A DNA stretch of 8,358 nucleotides from Deltaproteobacteria bacterium (GCA_019307165.1 JAFDKD010000486.1:1-8358), one strand, 5' to 3'. Counted from the stretch's first letter, positions 1-6,162 are shown. The notes: generated by a model from the sequence alone, not told the origin. Numbers and translations are program-made.

Positions 1-20
1 ATCTGCATCATCTTAACACG

Positions 21-80
21 CAACCTGCAACCTGCATCGGGCAATGCGCAACCTTGAACCCTGAACCTTCAACCCGGAAC
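21..80. repeat. AACCTTGAACC-type low-complexity intergenic repeat
   Basis: The stretch consists of CAACCTG, AACCTTG, AACCCTG and AACCTTC units directly before the radical SAM gene. It resembles, in inverted orientation, the block at 8166-8211 and loosely the bases around 3388-3410. Such heptamer-like repeats are common between genes in some deltaproteobacterial genomes. I see no convincing promoter in these 84 bases, so the promoter for the downstream genes may lie beyond the left edge of the window. Confidence 0.6.
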
Positions 81-84
81 GTCC

Positions 85-2130
85 ATGAACATTGTTCTCG
101 TGTTTCCGCCGTTTTACCTGGCGTCCATGTACAACCTCCCCCCCCTGGGGCTCCTGAACCTGGCCACATCCCTGAAGGGCCGGCCGCACCGCGTGGTTAT
201 CCTTGACTTCGTTCTGGCCATCCGGCGAAAAAAGCTCGGAATGGGGCCCGGCATCTACGACGATTGCGCCGGGGCGATTCTCGATGAAGACCCGCATGTG
301 GTAGGCTTTTCAGGTCAGTGCACCACCTATCCGGCCGTTATTCAAATTGCGAGGCGAATCAAGGAAAAGCGGCCTCAAGTCAAAGTGGTCATCGGCGGGC
401 ACAACGGGGGGTTCGTCGATGCCGCCACGATCGAGGCCTACCCGTTTGTGGACTGCATCGTGCGCTCGGAGGGAGAGGCCACATTTCCCGATCTGGTCGC
501 CGCCTATGGGGCGGGACGCGACGAGAACGGCATCCAGGGGACGACCTACCGCTCGCCGGAAGGCATCGTTCGAAATGAGGACCGCCCCCTGATCGAGGAC
601 CTGGACGACCTGCCTTTTCCCGACTACGGATTTTTGCCGCCCCTTTCCGTATACCGGGATGCCTGCGGTCTGCCCCGTTCCATTGCCATCCTCGAAGTGG
701 GCAGGGGATGTCCCCACCGTTGCTCATACTGCTCCGAGTCGGTTTTCTGGCGCCGCAGGACGCGAACCTTTTCCGTATCCCGACTGGTAAAAGAGATGGA
801 AAATCTGCACCGCAATTTCGGGGCGGAATGCTTTCTGCTGGCCTATGATCAGTTCACGGCCAAAAGGTCGTTCGTGGAATCTTTCTGCGGACAGGTGATC
901 GAAAAGGGGCTGAACCGGCTCCCATGGTATTGCATATCCAGACTCGACAGTGTTGACCGGGACCTGCTGGCCCTGATGCGGGAGGCGGGCTGCGAATCCA
1001 TGTGCTACGGCATCGATTCGGGCTCGAAACGGACCCTGGACTTTATTCACAAGAACATCGAAGAAACCATACTCTATCAACGGGTGGCCGAAACAGCGGA
1101 AAACGGAATGATTCCGACGCTCAGTTACGTCATCGGCTTTCCGGAAGAGGAGAGGGCGGATATCGACCAGACCCTGTGGCTGGCCCTTAGGACGGGAATT
1201 CTGGGGAACAACAATCCGCTCATTCAATTGCCCACCGTCCTGCCCGGCACGGAACTTCACGCCCGTTACGCAAATAGTCTCGTTCGTGAGTTGGATACCT
1301 ATTTCGCCCTCGGCCTGGAGTTCGACCGGGGGATACGCATCAAGAGCGATGACGAAATGATTGACGCTTATCCGGACATTTTCAGCAGCTTTTACAATCT
1401 TCCCTGCAGGGGCCTTTCGATCAAAGAACTCAATCTGATCGCCACTTACTTTCCATTGATGGTCCGATTATATCCCAAGACCTTCCTGCTGCTCAGCCTG
1501 GAGTCGGGAATGTCCGCAACGGAACTCTTTCTAACGTGGTTGAAGTGGCTGGCCGGGTTATTGAACAGAATGGAACTTACCCTGTCTCCACAGGAATGCT
1601 ATCGCCATTTTGCGGATTTCACGTCCCACATCACGGGGCAAAAACAGGGCGTCACCCGAAAGCATTTTTTTGACGTGTTGAAATATGAAACGACGGGGCT
1701 GGAGGCCGGAAAATTCAGCGGCCGGCAAAGCGCCTTCACCATCGACCTGTTGGACCTGAAAGCGTTCCGCCCCCTCAAAAACGCCCAAATAATTATCGAG
1801 TCGTTTGATTTCGACATGCAAGTGATTATAATGGATTTGATATCGGGGCGTTTTACGGAAACGTACCCTCCCGAAAAAAAACTCTTTCTATTCAGGCAGG
1901 AAGACGATGTTCTGGACGTTTCTGAAATCAACGCATTTGTGAGAGATTTTCTGGAGCAGTGTAATGGAAACAACTCCCTCAATGCGATTTCGGATGCCCT
2001 ATTTGAAACCCATGGGGAAGGAAAAACCCCGAAAGCGTTTTTCGACGCCTGTGTGGAAGCGCTTCAAATTTTAGGGGAACAGGGCTTTTTTCATATTGAT
2101 GAGTCTGATCATCCCCCGGAAAGGAGGTAG
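85..2130 (+). CDS. B12-binding-type radical SAM enzyme with C-terminal RRE-like domain (candidate RiPP maturase)
   Basis: The 681-residue protein has three visible parts. Residues 1-140 form a Rossmann-type cobalamin-binding domain typical of class B radical SAM enzymes: the N-terminal VLVFPPF...PPLGLLNLA, VVIGGHNGGF at 101-110 and VRSEGEATFPDL at 126-136. A canonical DxHxxG is not evident, as in many enzymes of this class. The radical SAM core follows, with CPHRCSYC placing the [4Fe-4S] ligands at C209, C213 and C216, and with YGIDSGSKRTL at 308-318 and a YVIGFPEEE strand near 348-356. Residues about 570-672 look like beta strands followed by helices (FVRDFLEQCNGNNSLNAI, then ALQILGEQGFFHI), the pattern of PqqD-like RiPP recognition elements. 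The ATG at 85 gives the expected N-terminus, although its ribosome binding site is weak. The stop codon overlaps the ribosome binding site of the Cys-His repeat peptide gene, which suggests coupled translation. Family members methylate or cross-link unactivated carbons; peptide modification is inferred from the tail and the neighbour. A B12-dependent enzyme of other metabolism is the alternative. Confidence 0.9.
   Translation: MNIVLVFPPFYLASMYNLPPLGLLNLATSLKGRPHRVVILDFVLAIRRKKLGMGPGIYDDCAGAILDEDPHVVGFSGQCTTYPAVIQIARRIKEKRPQVKVVIGGHNGGFVDAATIEAYPFVDCIVRSEGEATFPDLVAAYGAGRDENGIQGTTYRSPEGIVRNEDRPLIEDLDDLPFPDYGFLPPLSVYRDACGLPRSIAILEVGRGCPHRCSYCSESVFWRRRTRTFSVSRLVKEMENLHRNFGAECFLLAYDQFTAKRSFVESFCGQVIEKGLNRLPWYCISRLDSVDRDLLALMREAGCESMCYGIDSGSKRTLDFIHKNIEETILYQRVAETAENGMIPTLSYVIGFPEEERADIDQTLWLALRTGILGNNNPLIQLPTVLPGTELHARYANSLVRELDTYFALGLEFDRGIRIKSDDEMIDAYPDIFSSFYNLPCRGLSIKELNLIATYFPLMVRLYPKTFLLLSLESGMSATELFLTWLKWLAGLLNRMELTLSPQECYRHFADFTSHITGQKQGVTRKHFFDVLKYETTGLEAGKFSGRQSAFTIDLLDLKAFRPLKNAQIIIESFDFDMQVIIMDLISGRFTETYPPEKKLFLFRQEDDVLDVSEINAFVRDFLEQCNGNNSLNAISDALFETHGEGKTPKAFFDACVEALQILGEQGFFHIDESDHPPERR
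2121..2127 (+). promoter_or_regulatory. Ribosome binding site fixing the TTG start of the repeat peptide
   Basis: AAGGAGG lies eight bases before the TTG at 2136, an ideal spacing, and runs into the TAG stop (2128-2130) of the radical SAM gene. No other start nearby has such a site: the in-frame GTG at 2154 is overlapped by its only purine run. This site is the main reason for choosing the TTG frame over the ATG-started frame at 2096, which has no comparable site. Confidence 0.85.
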
Positions 2131-2135
2131 CGGCC

Positions 2136-2291
2136 TTGGTAAAAATCAAAGGAGTGGAAAGAAAAGTATCCTATGCCGCCGGCTGTCACGCACCGTCATG
2201 CCATGCGCCTTCCTGTCATGCGCCCGCATGCCATTCGCCCGCGTGCCACGCCCCCGCCTGTCATGCGCCAGCATGTCACGCCCCGGCGTAA
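2136..2291 (+). CDS. Cys-His-Ala-Pro pentapeptide-repeat peptide, candidate RiPP precursor
   Basis: This 51-residue peptide starts at TTG. A charged leader, MVKIKGVERKVSYAAG, is followed by seven exact five-residue repeats: CHAPS, CHAPS, CHAPA, CHSPA, CHAPA, CHAPA, CHAPA, then the stop. It therefore holds seven Cys, seven His and seven Pro at fixed spacing and nothing else after the leader apart from Ala and Ser. The repeats differ mostly at third codon positions (Pro as CCG, CCT, CCC, CCA; Cys as TGT or TGC; His as CAC or CAT), while the amino acids change only between Ala and Ser. This indicates selection on the peptide and not a recent DNA expansion. It sits five bases after a B12-type radical SAM gene with an RRE-like tail, the classical layout of a maturase and its substrate. 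Likely outcomes are C-methylation, thioether links at Cys, or a metal-binding product; none can be read from sequence alone. I do not recognise a named family. No signal peptide is visible, and no exporter or protease is in the window. Confidence 0.85.
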   Translation: MVKIKGVERKVSYAAGCHAPSCHAPSCHAPACHSPACHAPACHAPACHAPA

Positions 2292-2320
2292 ATCCGTAAC
2301 AAGCATCGCGTTCTAAACTG

Positions 2321-2351
2321 GGAGATCCTTATCCTGCGGGTCTCCTTTTTT
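2321..2351 (+). terminator. Rho-independent terminator after the repeat peptide gene
   Basis: GGAGATCC (2321-2328) pairs with GGGTCTCC (2338-2345) to give eight pairs including one T-G wobble, with a nine-base loop, followed at once by six T. It lies 30 bases after the peptide stop and ends the radical SAM/peptide unit. It also separates that unit from the downstream methyltransferase, which would need readthrough or its own promoter. Confidence 0.85.
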
Positions 2352-2408
2352 CGTGTTACGTGGATCTTGCAAGATTCAGGTGTTACGATCCTTTGCTTGA
2401 GGGCCCAC

Positions 2409-3350
2409 ATGATACCCCTGCTTGCCGATGTCCTTATATGCCCCGCCTGCCTTCCTGAAGAAAATGAGTTGGTGTGCCAAGTTTCCCTGGAAAGCCAAGA
2501 CGACATCGTTTCCGGAACCCTGGATTGCCGCAGTTGCGGCGTCCAATACCCCATTTCCGAAGGCGTGGCATTTCTGCTCCCACCTTCCCATGATGGAGAA
2601 GAAACAGTTCCATCCAGGTATGAGACGCCCTCTCTGCTGTCATCGTATTTGTGGAGCCACTATGCCGATCTGTGTCAAGACCCCGATGCCCATCCCGCCT
2701 ATCAAGAATGGGCGAACCTGATGGAAGCCCGCCCCGGACCGTTCCTGGACGCGGGCTGCGCCGTGGGGCGGTTTACCTTTGACATGTCGCGAAAATACGA
2801 TTTTGCCGTGGGTATCGACAATTCCGCGACTTTTGTAAGAACCGCCAGGGCATTGCGGATGAACCGCGGGCTGAAAGTGGAAATCGCCGAAGAAGGACGG
2901 TTGACCCGGCCCTTTCACATCAACCTTCCCGGCGACATGCAGCCGGACAAAATCGACTTCATCGTTGCCGATGTCACGGCCATTCCTTTCCCAGCCGACC
3001 TTTTCAGCGGCCTTGCCACCCTGAATATCGTGGACAAGGTTCCCGATCCGCTGTTGCACCTGAAAGAGATGGACCGCGTGGCGCTCGGTTCAGGGGCCCG
3101 GCTTATTTTTTCAGATCCCTTTTCCTGGACCGAGGAAGCGGCGGATAAGGCCCTCTGGCTCGGCGGGACCGGCGAGGGCCCCCATGCCGGCCGCGGGGCC
3201 CCGAACGTCGCCGCGCTGCTGGAGGGGCGCGATGGTCATCTTTCGCCTGCCTGGGAAATCGAGAGGCAAGGTTCGGTATGGTGGAAAATCCGAAACCACG
3301 CCAATCACTTCGAACTCATCCGCAGCTGCTTTATCAAGGCCCGGCGCTGA
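2409..3350 (+). CDS. SAM-dependent methyltransferase with Trm112-like zinc ribbon
   Basis: With the ATG at 2409 the protein has 313 residues. Its N-terminus, MIPLLADVLICPAC, matches the usual opening of Trm112-like zinc ribbons, with C11, C14, C40 and C43 as probable zinc ligands and YPISEGVAFLLP closing the domain. A class I methyltransferase fold follows: motif I LDAGCAVGRF at 113-122, an acidic residue at D137 in GIDNS, VADVTAIPFP at 186-195, and LIFSDPFSW at 232-240. The start is preferred over the in-frame TTG at 2367 because GAGGG at 2399-2403 sits five bases before it and the extra 14 residues do not belong to the domain. The substrate is unknown. It could be a second tailoring enzyme for the Cys-His repeat peptide, as it lies 118 bases further on the same strand, but a terminator stands between them, so an unrelated methyltransferase is equally possible. 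Confidence 0.85.
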   Translation: MIPLLADVLICPACLPEENELVCQVSLESQDDIVSGTLDCRSCGVQYPISEGVAFLLPPSHDGEETVPSRYETPSLLSSYLWSHYADLCQDPDAHPAYQEWANLMEARPGPFLDAGCAVGRFTFDMSRKYDFAVGIDNSATFVRTARALRMNRGLKVEIAEEGRLTRPFHINLPGDMQPDKIDFIVADVTAIPFPADLFSGLATLNIVDKVPDPLLHLKEMDRVALGSGARLIFSDPFSWTEEAADKALWLGGTGEGPHAGRGAPNVAALLEGRDGHLSPAWEIERQGSVWWKIRNHANHFELIRSCFIKARR

Positions 3351-3373
3351 CGGGCTGACTCCGTCAGCCGTTT
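3347..3373 (+). terminator. Possible weak terminator hairpin at the end of the methyltransferase gene
   Basis: GGCTGAC (3353-3359) and GTCAGCC (3363-3369) form a perfect seven-pair stem with a three-base loop. CTGACGG (3347-3353), which includes the stop codon, can pair instead with CCGTCAG (3361-3367). The following T run is only three bases, so strong intrinsic termination is doubtful. Confidence 0.4.
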
Positions 3374-3389
3374 GTGGTCAGTTGAGCGT

Positions 3390-3500
3390 TGTAGGTTGCG
3401 GATTGCAGGTTTCGGGACGGTAAGGTGTCCCGTCTTCGCTGCTTCGCAGCTACTGCGCGGCCCCGCCCTACAACGGCGGGATCTCCGCTGCGCTCCGACA
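3390..3500. repeat. Hairpin-rich non-coding block
   Basis: Three stems follow one another: CGGGAC (3413-3418) with GTCCCG (3427-3432); GCTGC (3438-3442) with GCAGC (3446-3450); and CCCGCC (3462-3467) with GGCGGG (3475-3480). No reading frame here has a plausible protein. The block looks like a dispersed intergenic repeat or the remains of a mobile element or structured RNA. Confidence 0.45.
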
Positions 3501-3588
3501 AGTCTAATCGATCGGGAAACTTCACGAAGACGGGAACCTTCGTGCTCGTTGTCGTTGTCGATTTCAATCAATGACTCGCACAAATCGC

Positions 3589-3670
3589 CGTAGGGTGGGA
3601 TTTTACATCCCACCACTGAGACAGGCAATGGACAACCGATCTTCGGCGGCATGTAAAATACCGCCCTACA
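3589..3670. repeat. Inverted pair of ~26-base hairpin repeats (TAGGGTGGGATTTTACATCC type)
   Basis: The first copy spans 3589-3614 and contains GGTGGGAT pairing with ATCCCACC around TTTAC. The second copy, 3645-3670, is the same sequence in inverted orientation with a few substitutions. Read on its own strand it contains GGCGGTAT...ATGCCGCC. One difference is compensated (a T-A pair replaced by C-G) and another gives a G-T wobble, so pairing is kept. The 30 bases between hold no gene. The two copies could be ends of a small REP- or MITE-like element. Confidence 0.6.
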
Positions 3671-3738
3671 ACCCCGCGATGACGAGCACCGCGGTGTCAG
3701 GAAAAACAAGGTTAATGCAATATGGTTATGTCAATATT

Positions 3739-3866
3739 CAGATTTAAGAAATTCTAATTTCTAAATTCCAAATTCTAAATTTCCTTTCCCTTCGACATTC
3801 CTTGTTCGATATTCGTTATTCGATATTCTCTGTCTCCTGACCTCCGCCCTCCGGCCTCCATCTTTT
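3739..3866. repeat. AT-rich and heptamer-type low-complexity intergenic repeats
   Basis: This stretch is made of short near-repeats: AATTCTAA/AAATTCCAA units (3746-3783), then TTCGATATTC/TTCGTTATTC units (3791-3829), then CTGACCTCCGCCCTCC-type units (3837-3861). With the two blocks before it, this fills the ~640 bases between the methyltransferase gene (ends 3350) and the next gene (starts 3992). I see no credible protein-coding frame in that gap. Confidence 0.6.
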
Positions 3867-3991
3867 AAAACCTTGATCCCCCGAAATTTGTGATTATTTT
3901 AATCAATCATGCGGGCAACGAAAATCCGGGTTTTACGACGCCGCCCGACAACGGGAAATTTTCCGGCCGGGCGTTAGAAAAGGGGGACCAC

Positions 3992-4360
3992 ATGTTGAGC
4001 CTTGAAGAGATAAAACAGGACAAAGCGCTTGCCAATGATATCGACTGGGACATGACGCCGGAGGAAGCGGTCACCCTTTACCTGGAATGGGGGAACAACT
4101 GGAGCCACGGAAAGATGGTCAAGTCAAGGGATGACGTGTCCCACTATTTTGTCGTCAATACCTGGGACAATCCCCCCATGATCTACCTGGTCCGCCGCAA
4201 CTCCGACGAGGCCGTGGACCTGGCATTAATTTCCATACCCGATGATCTGAGGGAAGACCTGGCCAACGAGCTTGCGACCCACAAAGGCGTTTATGGTATT
4301 ACGCCTGAAATCCGAAAATGGCTTAAGCGAGAACTCCTCGAAAAGGAATTAGCCGCGTAA
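3992..4360 (+). CDS. DVU0772-family-like small conserved protein
   Basis: The 122-residue soluble protein has a characteristic core: DIDWDMTPEEAVTLYLEWGN, then a DDVSHYFVVNTWDNPPMIYL strand region and RRNSDEAVDLA, ending in a helix with WLKRELL. From memory this matches the DVU0772 family, found mostly in sulfate-reducing and related deltaproteobacteria. I know of no established function. There is no signal peptide, membrane segment or metal-binding motif. The ATG at 3992 is chosen because AAAGGGGGA at 3979-3987 precedes it by four bases. The frame is open further upstream to a GTG at 3890, but that extension (34 residues) lacks a ribosome binding site and does not look like part of the domain. 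The wrbA remnant follows after ten bases, so the two were probably co-transcribed. Confidence 0.8.
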   Translation: MLSLEEIKQDKALANDIDWDMTPEEAVTLYLEWGNNWSHGKMVKSRDDVSHYFVVNTWDNPPMIYLVRRNSDEAVDLALISIPDDLREDLANELATHKGVYGITPEIRKWLKRELLEKELAA

Positions 4361-4370
4361 GGAGGTTAAC

Positions 4371-4517
4371 ATGAAAGTGATGATCGTCTACTACTCCATC
4401 GGCGCATCCACCATTGCCGGTGGGGACGGCAGCCGCCTGCCCAGCGAAAACGAACTGGCGGGCGCCCGGTACCAGGGCAGGCACGTGGCGGAAATCGCAA
4501 AAAAGCTCTCCGCTTAA
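4371..4517 (+). pseudogene. wrbA: wrbA remnant: in-frame internal deletion of a flavodoxin-like NAD(P)H:quinone oxidoreductase
   Basis: The 48-codon open frame begins MKVMIVYYS, the first strand and start of the FMN phosphate loop of WrbA, and then jumps to GASTIAGGDGSRLPSENEL followed by ARYQG and a final helix, which is the C-terminal end of WrbA. Intact WrbA (about 200 residues) is an FMN-dependent quinone reductase. Here about 150 central residues are missing, including the rest of the FMN-binding loop and the catalytic core, so the product cannot be a working reductase. The reading frame stays open across the junction, and AAGGAGG at 4359-4365, overlapping the stop of the preceding gene, is intact with five-base spacing. 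Intact homologues have Tyr-Gly both just after YYS and just before the C-terminal segment, so a short shared sequence may have driven the deletion (inference). An assembly collapse or a retained small protein are other explanations. Confidence 0.8.
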
Positions 4518-4613
4518 TACCCGGCGCGCCTTTTTTGGCCTAACCGGATGATGGTGCTGCACTGGATCCTGGACCCGACCGGGACATGGTGAACGGAATA
4601 ACAGGGTGAGCGG

Positions 4614-6110
4614 CTATCGCCACGATTCCATAATGCCAAGGCAGATGTCGGTCATCTCCCTGGCGCGGTATTCGGTGGCGGCTTCGCAGTAGCAGCGGAA
4701 TTCGGGGGCATTGCCCGAGGAACGCAGATGCACCACCTCCCTGCTTTCAAAGGTGATGCGGATCCCGTCGGTGCTGTCCACGGACGAAACAGCGCCGAAC
4801 GCCTTAAAAAAAATATCGTGAAGGGCCTGCCTGTCCGTCTCCGAATCGGACGTATTGAATGCTGCCAGTTTTTCTCTGCTTTTTTCCGTGGGAAAATCGG
4901 TGAGCCGGTTGCTGAAGGTGAACCGTTGCGGCAGTTCCGCCACCAGTTCACTGAGTTTCATATTTTTTGAAATCGACCGAAGAACAACGGCGATGTGCGG
5001 TAACAGGGCGTCTCTTGTGGGAAGTGCCTTTAGAACGCGCCCGTGCATGCGAATGTCGGAAGCCAGAAGAAAGCCGCCGTTGGCCTCGTATCCCACCACC
5101 CGTTTTGCCCCGCCCCCAAGGGCCTGCTGCATGCCCTCGATAACGTAGGGAGAGCCTATCTTCGTTCTGTAAGTCCTTTCGAACAAACCGCACTTTTCAA
5201 GTGCCGAATTGCAGGACACGGGCGCCACAACCGCGTCGGCCCCCAGTTGCGCCGCACAGAGGATGCCCACCACATCGCCCCGGATTAATGTGCCGTTTTC
5301 ATCGCCGATCAGAGGCCGATCGCTGTCACCGTCCGTGGATACGATGGCGTCAAAACCATATTCCTCAGCCCAGGATTTGAAGGCCGCCGTATCTTCCGGC
5401 CGAACCGCTTCGGTATCCACCGGAATGAACGCCTCTGAAAAGCCCAGCGGCGTCACATGGGCCCCCAGTCCGGTTAATACCTGTATCATATGTTCACGGC
5501 CGACGGCTGAGTGTTGATAGGCGCCTATCCGTTTCCCCTCAAGGCATCCCTCAGAAAAATAATCGAGATACCGTTTAATGTATTGATCTCCCGCTTCGCT
5601 TTTTACGGCGGGTAGTTCCACCGGCGCCGCAAACATCCCCTGGCCATCGAAAAGCCCATGGGGCAGGGTTACCGGTTGCCGTTTTATGGCCGCTTCGTCG
5701 GGCTTGAGGATTTCACCGTCTTTTTTCGTGTACTTGATGCCGTTTCGATCGTCGGGGATATGGCTGCCCGTAACCATGGCCGTGGGCATCTCGTTGACCA
5801 TGCCGTAATAGGCCAGGGCCGGCGTAGGCAGGGTACCGCAATTTTCGACAACATAGCCCCTGTCCCGGACGGCGCCGCCCACCGCCTTCATGATGCGGTC
5901 CGTGCTGAAGCGCAGGTCTCCGCCCACGGCAACGCCCTTCCCCGTTTTCAGCTCGCCGGCCGCTTCCAGGTACTGGATGAACCCCAGCGTGTAGGCATAA
6001 CACACCTCATCGGTCATGTCGCTTACAAGGCCTCGCGCGCCGCTTGTCCCGAATTTAACGCCGCTCTCGGCCATCAGCGCGTCGATATGGACCACCCTGC
6101 CGTCCGTCAT
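4614..6110 (-). CDS. manB: Phosphomannomutase / alpha-D-phosphohexomutase
   Basis: The 498-residue protein has all four phosphohexomutase signatures. The phosphoserine loop is TGSHIPDDRNGIKY, with S116 as the phosphorylated residue; the usual Asn of SHNP is Ile here. The Mg2+ loop is DGDSDR at 260-265. The sugar-binding loop is GYEANGG at 340-346, and the phosphate-binding loop is RSSGNAPEFR at 463-472. It would interconvert mannose-6-phosphate and mannose-1-phosphate in the cytoplasm, feeding GDP-mannose synthesis. The position after manA favours mannose over glucose or glucosamine, but specificity cannot be read with certainty. The start at 6110 is chosen because GAGGGG (6116-6121 on the opposite strand) precedes it by five bases. 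An in-frame ATG at 6173 would add 21 residues but lacks such a site and falls in repeat-like sequence. It is the last gene of the leftward unit; I see no clear terminator between 4518 and 4613. Confidence 0.92.
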   Translation of the reverse strand: MTDGRVVHIDALMAESGVKFGTSGARGLVSDMTDEVCYAYTLGFIQYLEAAGELKTGKGVAVGGDLRFSTDRIMKAVGGAVRDRGYVVENCGTLPTPALAYYGMVNEMPTAMVTGSHIPDDRNGIKYTKKDGEILKPDEAAIKRQPVTLPHGLFDGQGMFAAPVELPAVKSEAGDQYIKRYLDYFSEGCLEGKRIGAYQHSAVGREHMIQVLTGLGAHVTPLGFSEAFIPVDTEAVRPEDTAAFKSWAEEYGFDAIVSTDGDSDRPLIGDENGTLIRGDVVGILCAAQLGADAVVAPVSCNSALEKCGLFERTYRTKIGSPYVIEGMQQALGGGAKRVVGYEANGGFLLASDIRMHGRVLKALPTRDALLPHIAVVLRSISKNMKLSELVAELPQRFTFSNRLTDFPTEKSREKLAAFNTSDSETDRQALHDIFFKAFGAVSSVDSTDGIRITFESREVVHLRSSGNAPEFRCYCEAATEYRAREMTDICLGIMESWR

Positions 6111-6141
6111 GGTTACCCCTCGACCGGCCTTTGCCAAGGCT

Positions 6142-6162
6142 GCGGCCCGATTATCAGGCCGC
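6142..6162. repeat. Small hairpin before the phosphomannomutase gene
   Basis: GCGGCC (6142-6147) and GGCCGC (6157-6162) form a perfect six-pair stem with a nine-base loop about 30 bases upstream of the chosen start. If the start at 6110 is right, the hairpin lies in the leader of the mutase message. There is no T run beside it in the direction of transcription. Confidence 0.4.

Noticed and set aside
2184..2288. CRISPR array or simple DNA microsatellite
   Set aside because: The units are 15 bases without spacers and differ mainly at third codon positions, as expected of a coding repeat.
2184..2288. c-type haem-binding motifs
   Set aside because: The units are Cys-His-Ala-Pro; no CxxCH motif is present and no signal peptide is visible.
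2096..2299. ATG-started 67-residue frame over the Cys-His repeat region
   Set aside because: It overlaps the radical SAM end, has no ribosome binding site, and its periodic Arg/Pro/Ser sequence is only the shifted frame of the 15-base repeats; the TTG frame has the ideal site and the conserved amino acid pattern.
2367..2408. TTG start extending the methyltransferase by 14 residues
   Set aside because: It has a poor ribosome binding site, and the extension does not fit the zinc-ribbon domain; the ATG at 2409 has GAGGG five bases ahead.
3305..3709. 134-residue minus-strand open frame in the hairpin-rich gap
   Set aside because: It runs through hairpin repeats, is rich in Arg/Ser/Pro of random type, and shows no domain or ribosome binding site.
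3890..3991. Upstream GTG start for the DVU0772-like gene
   Set aside because: The added residues are not domain-like, and the ATG at 3992 has a strong purine-rich ribosome binding site.
4521..4540. Terminator from GGCGCGCC followed by six T
   Set aside because: GGCGCGCC is a palindrome too short to fold back with a normal loop, and no other adequate stem flanks the T run.
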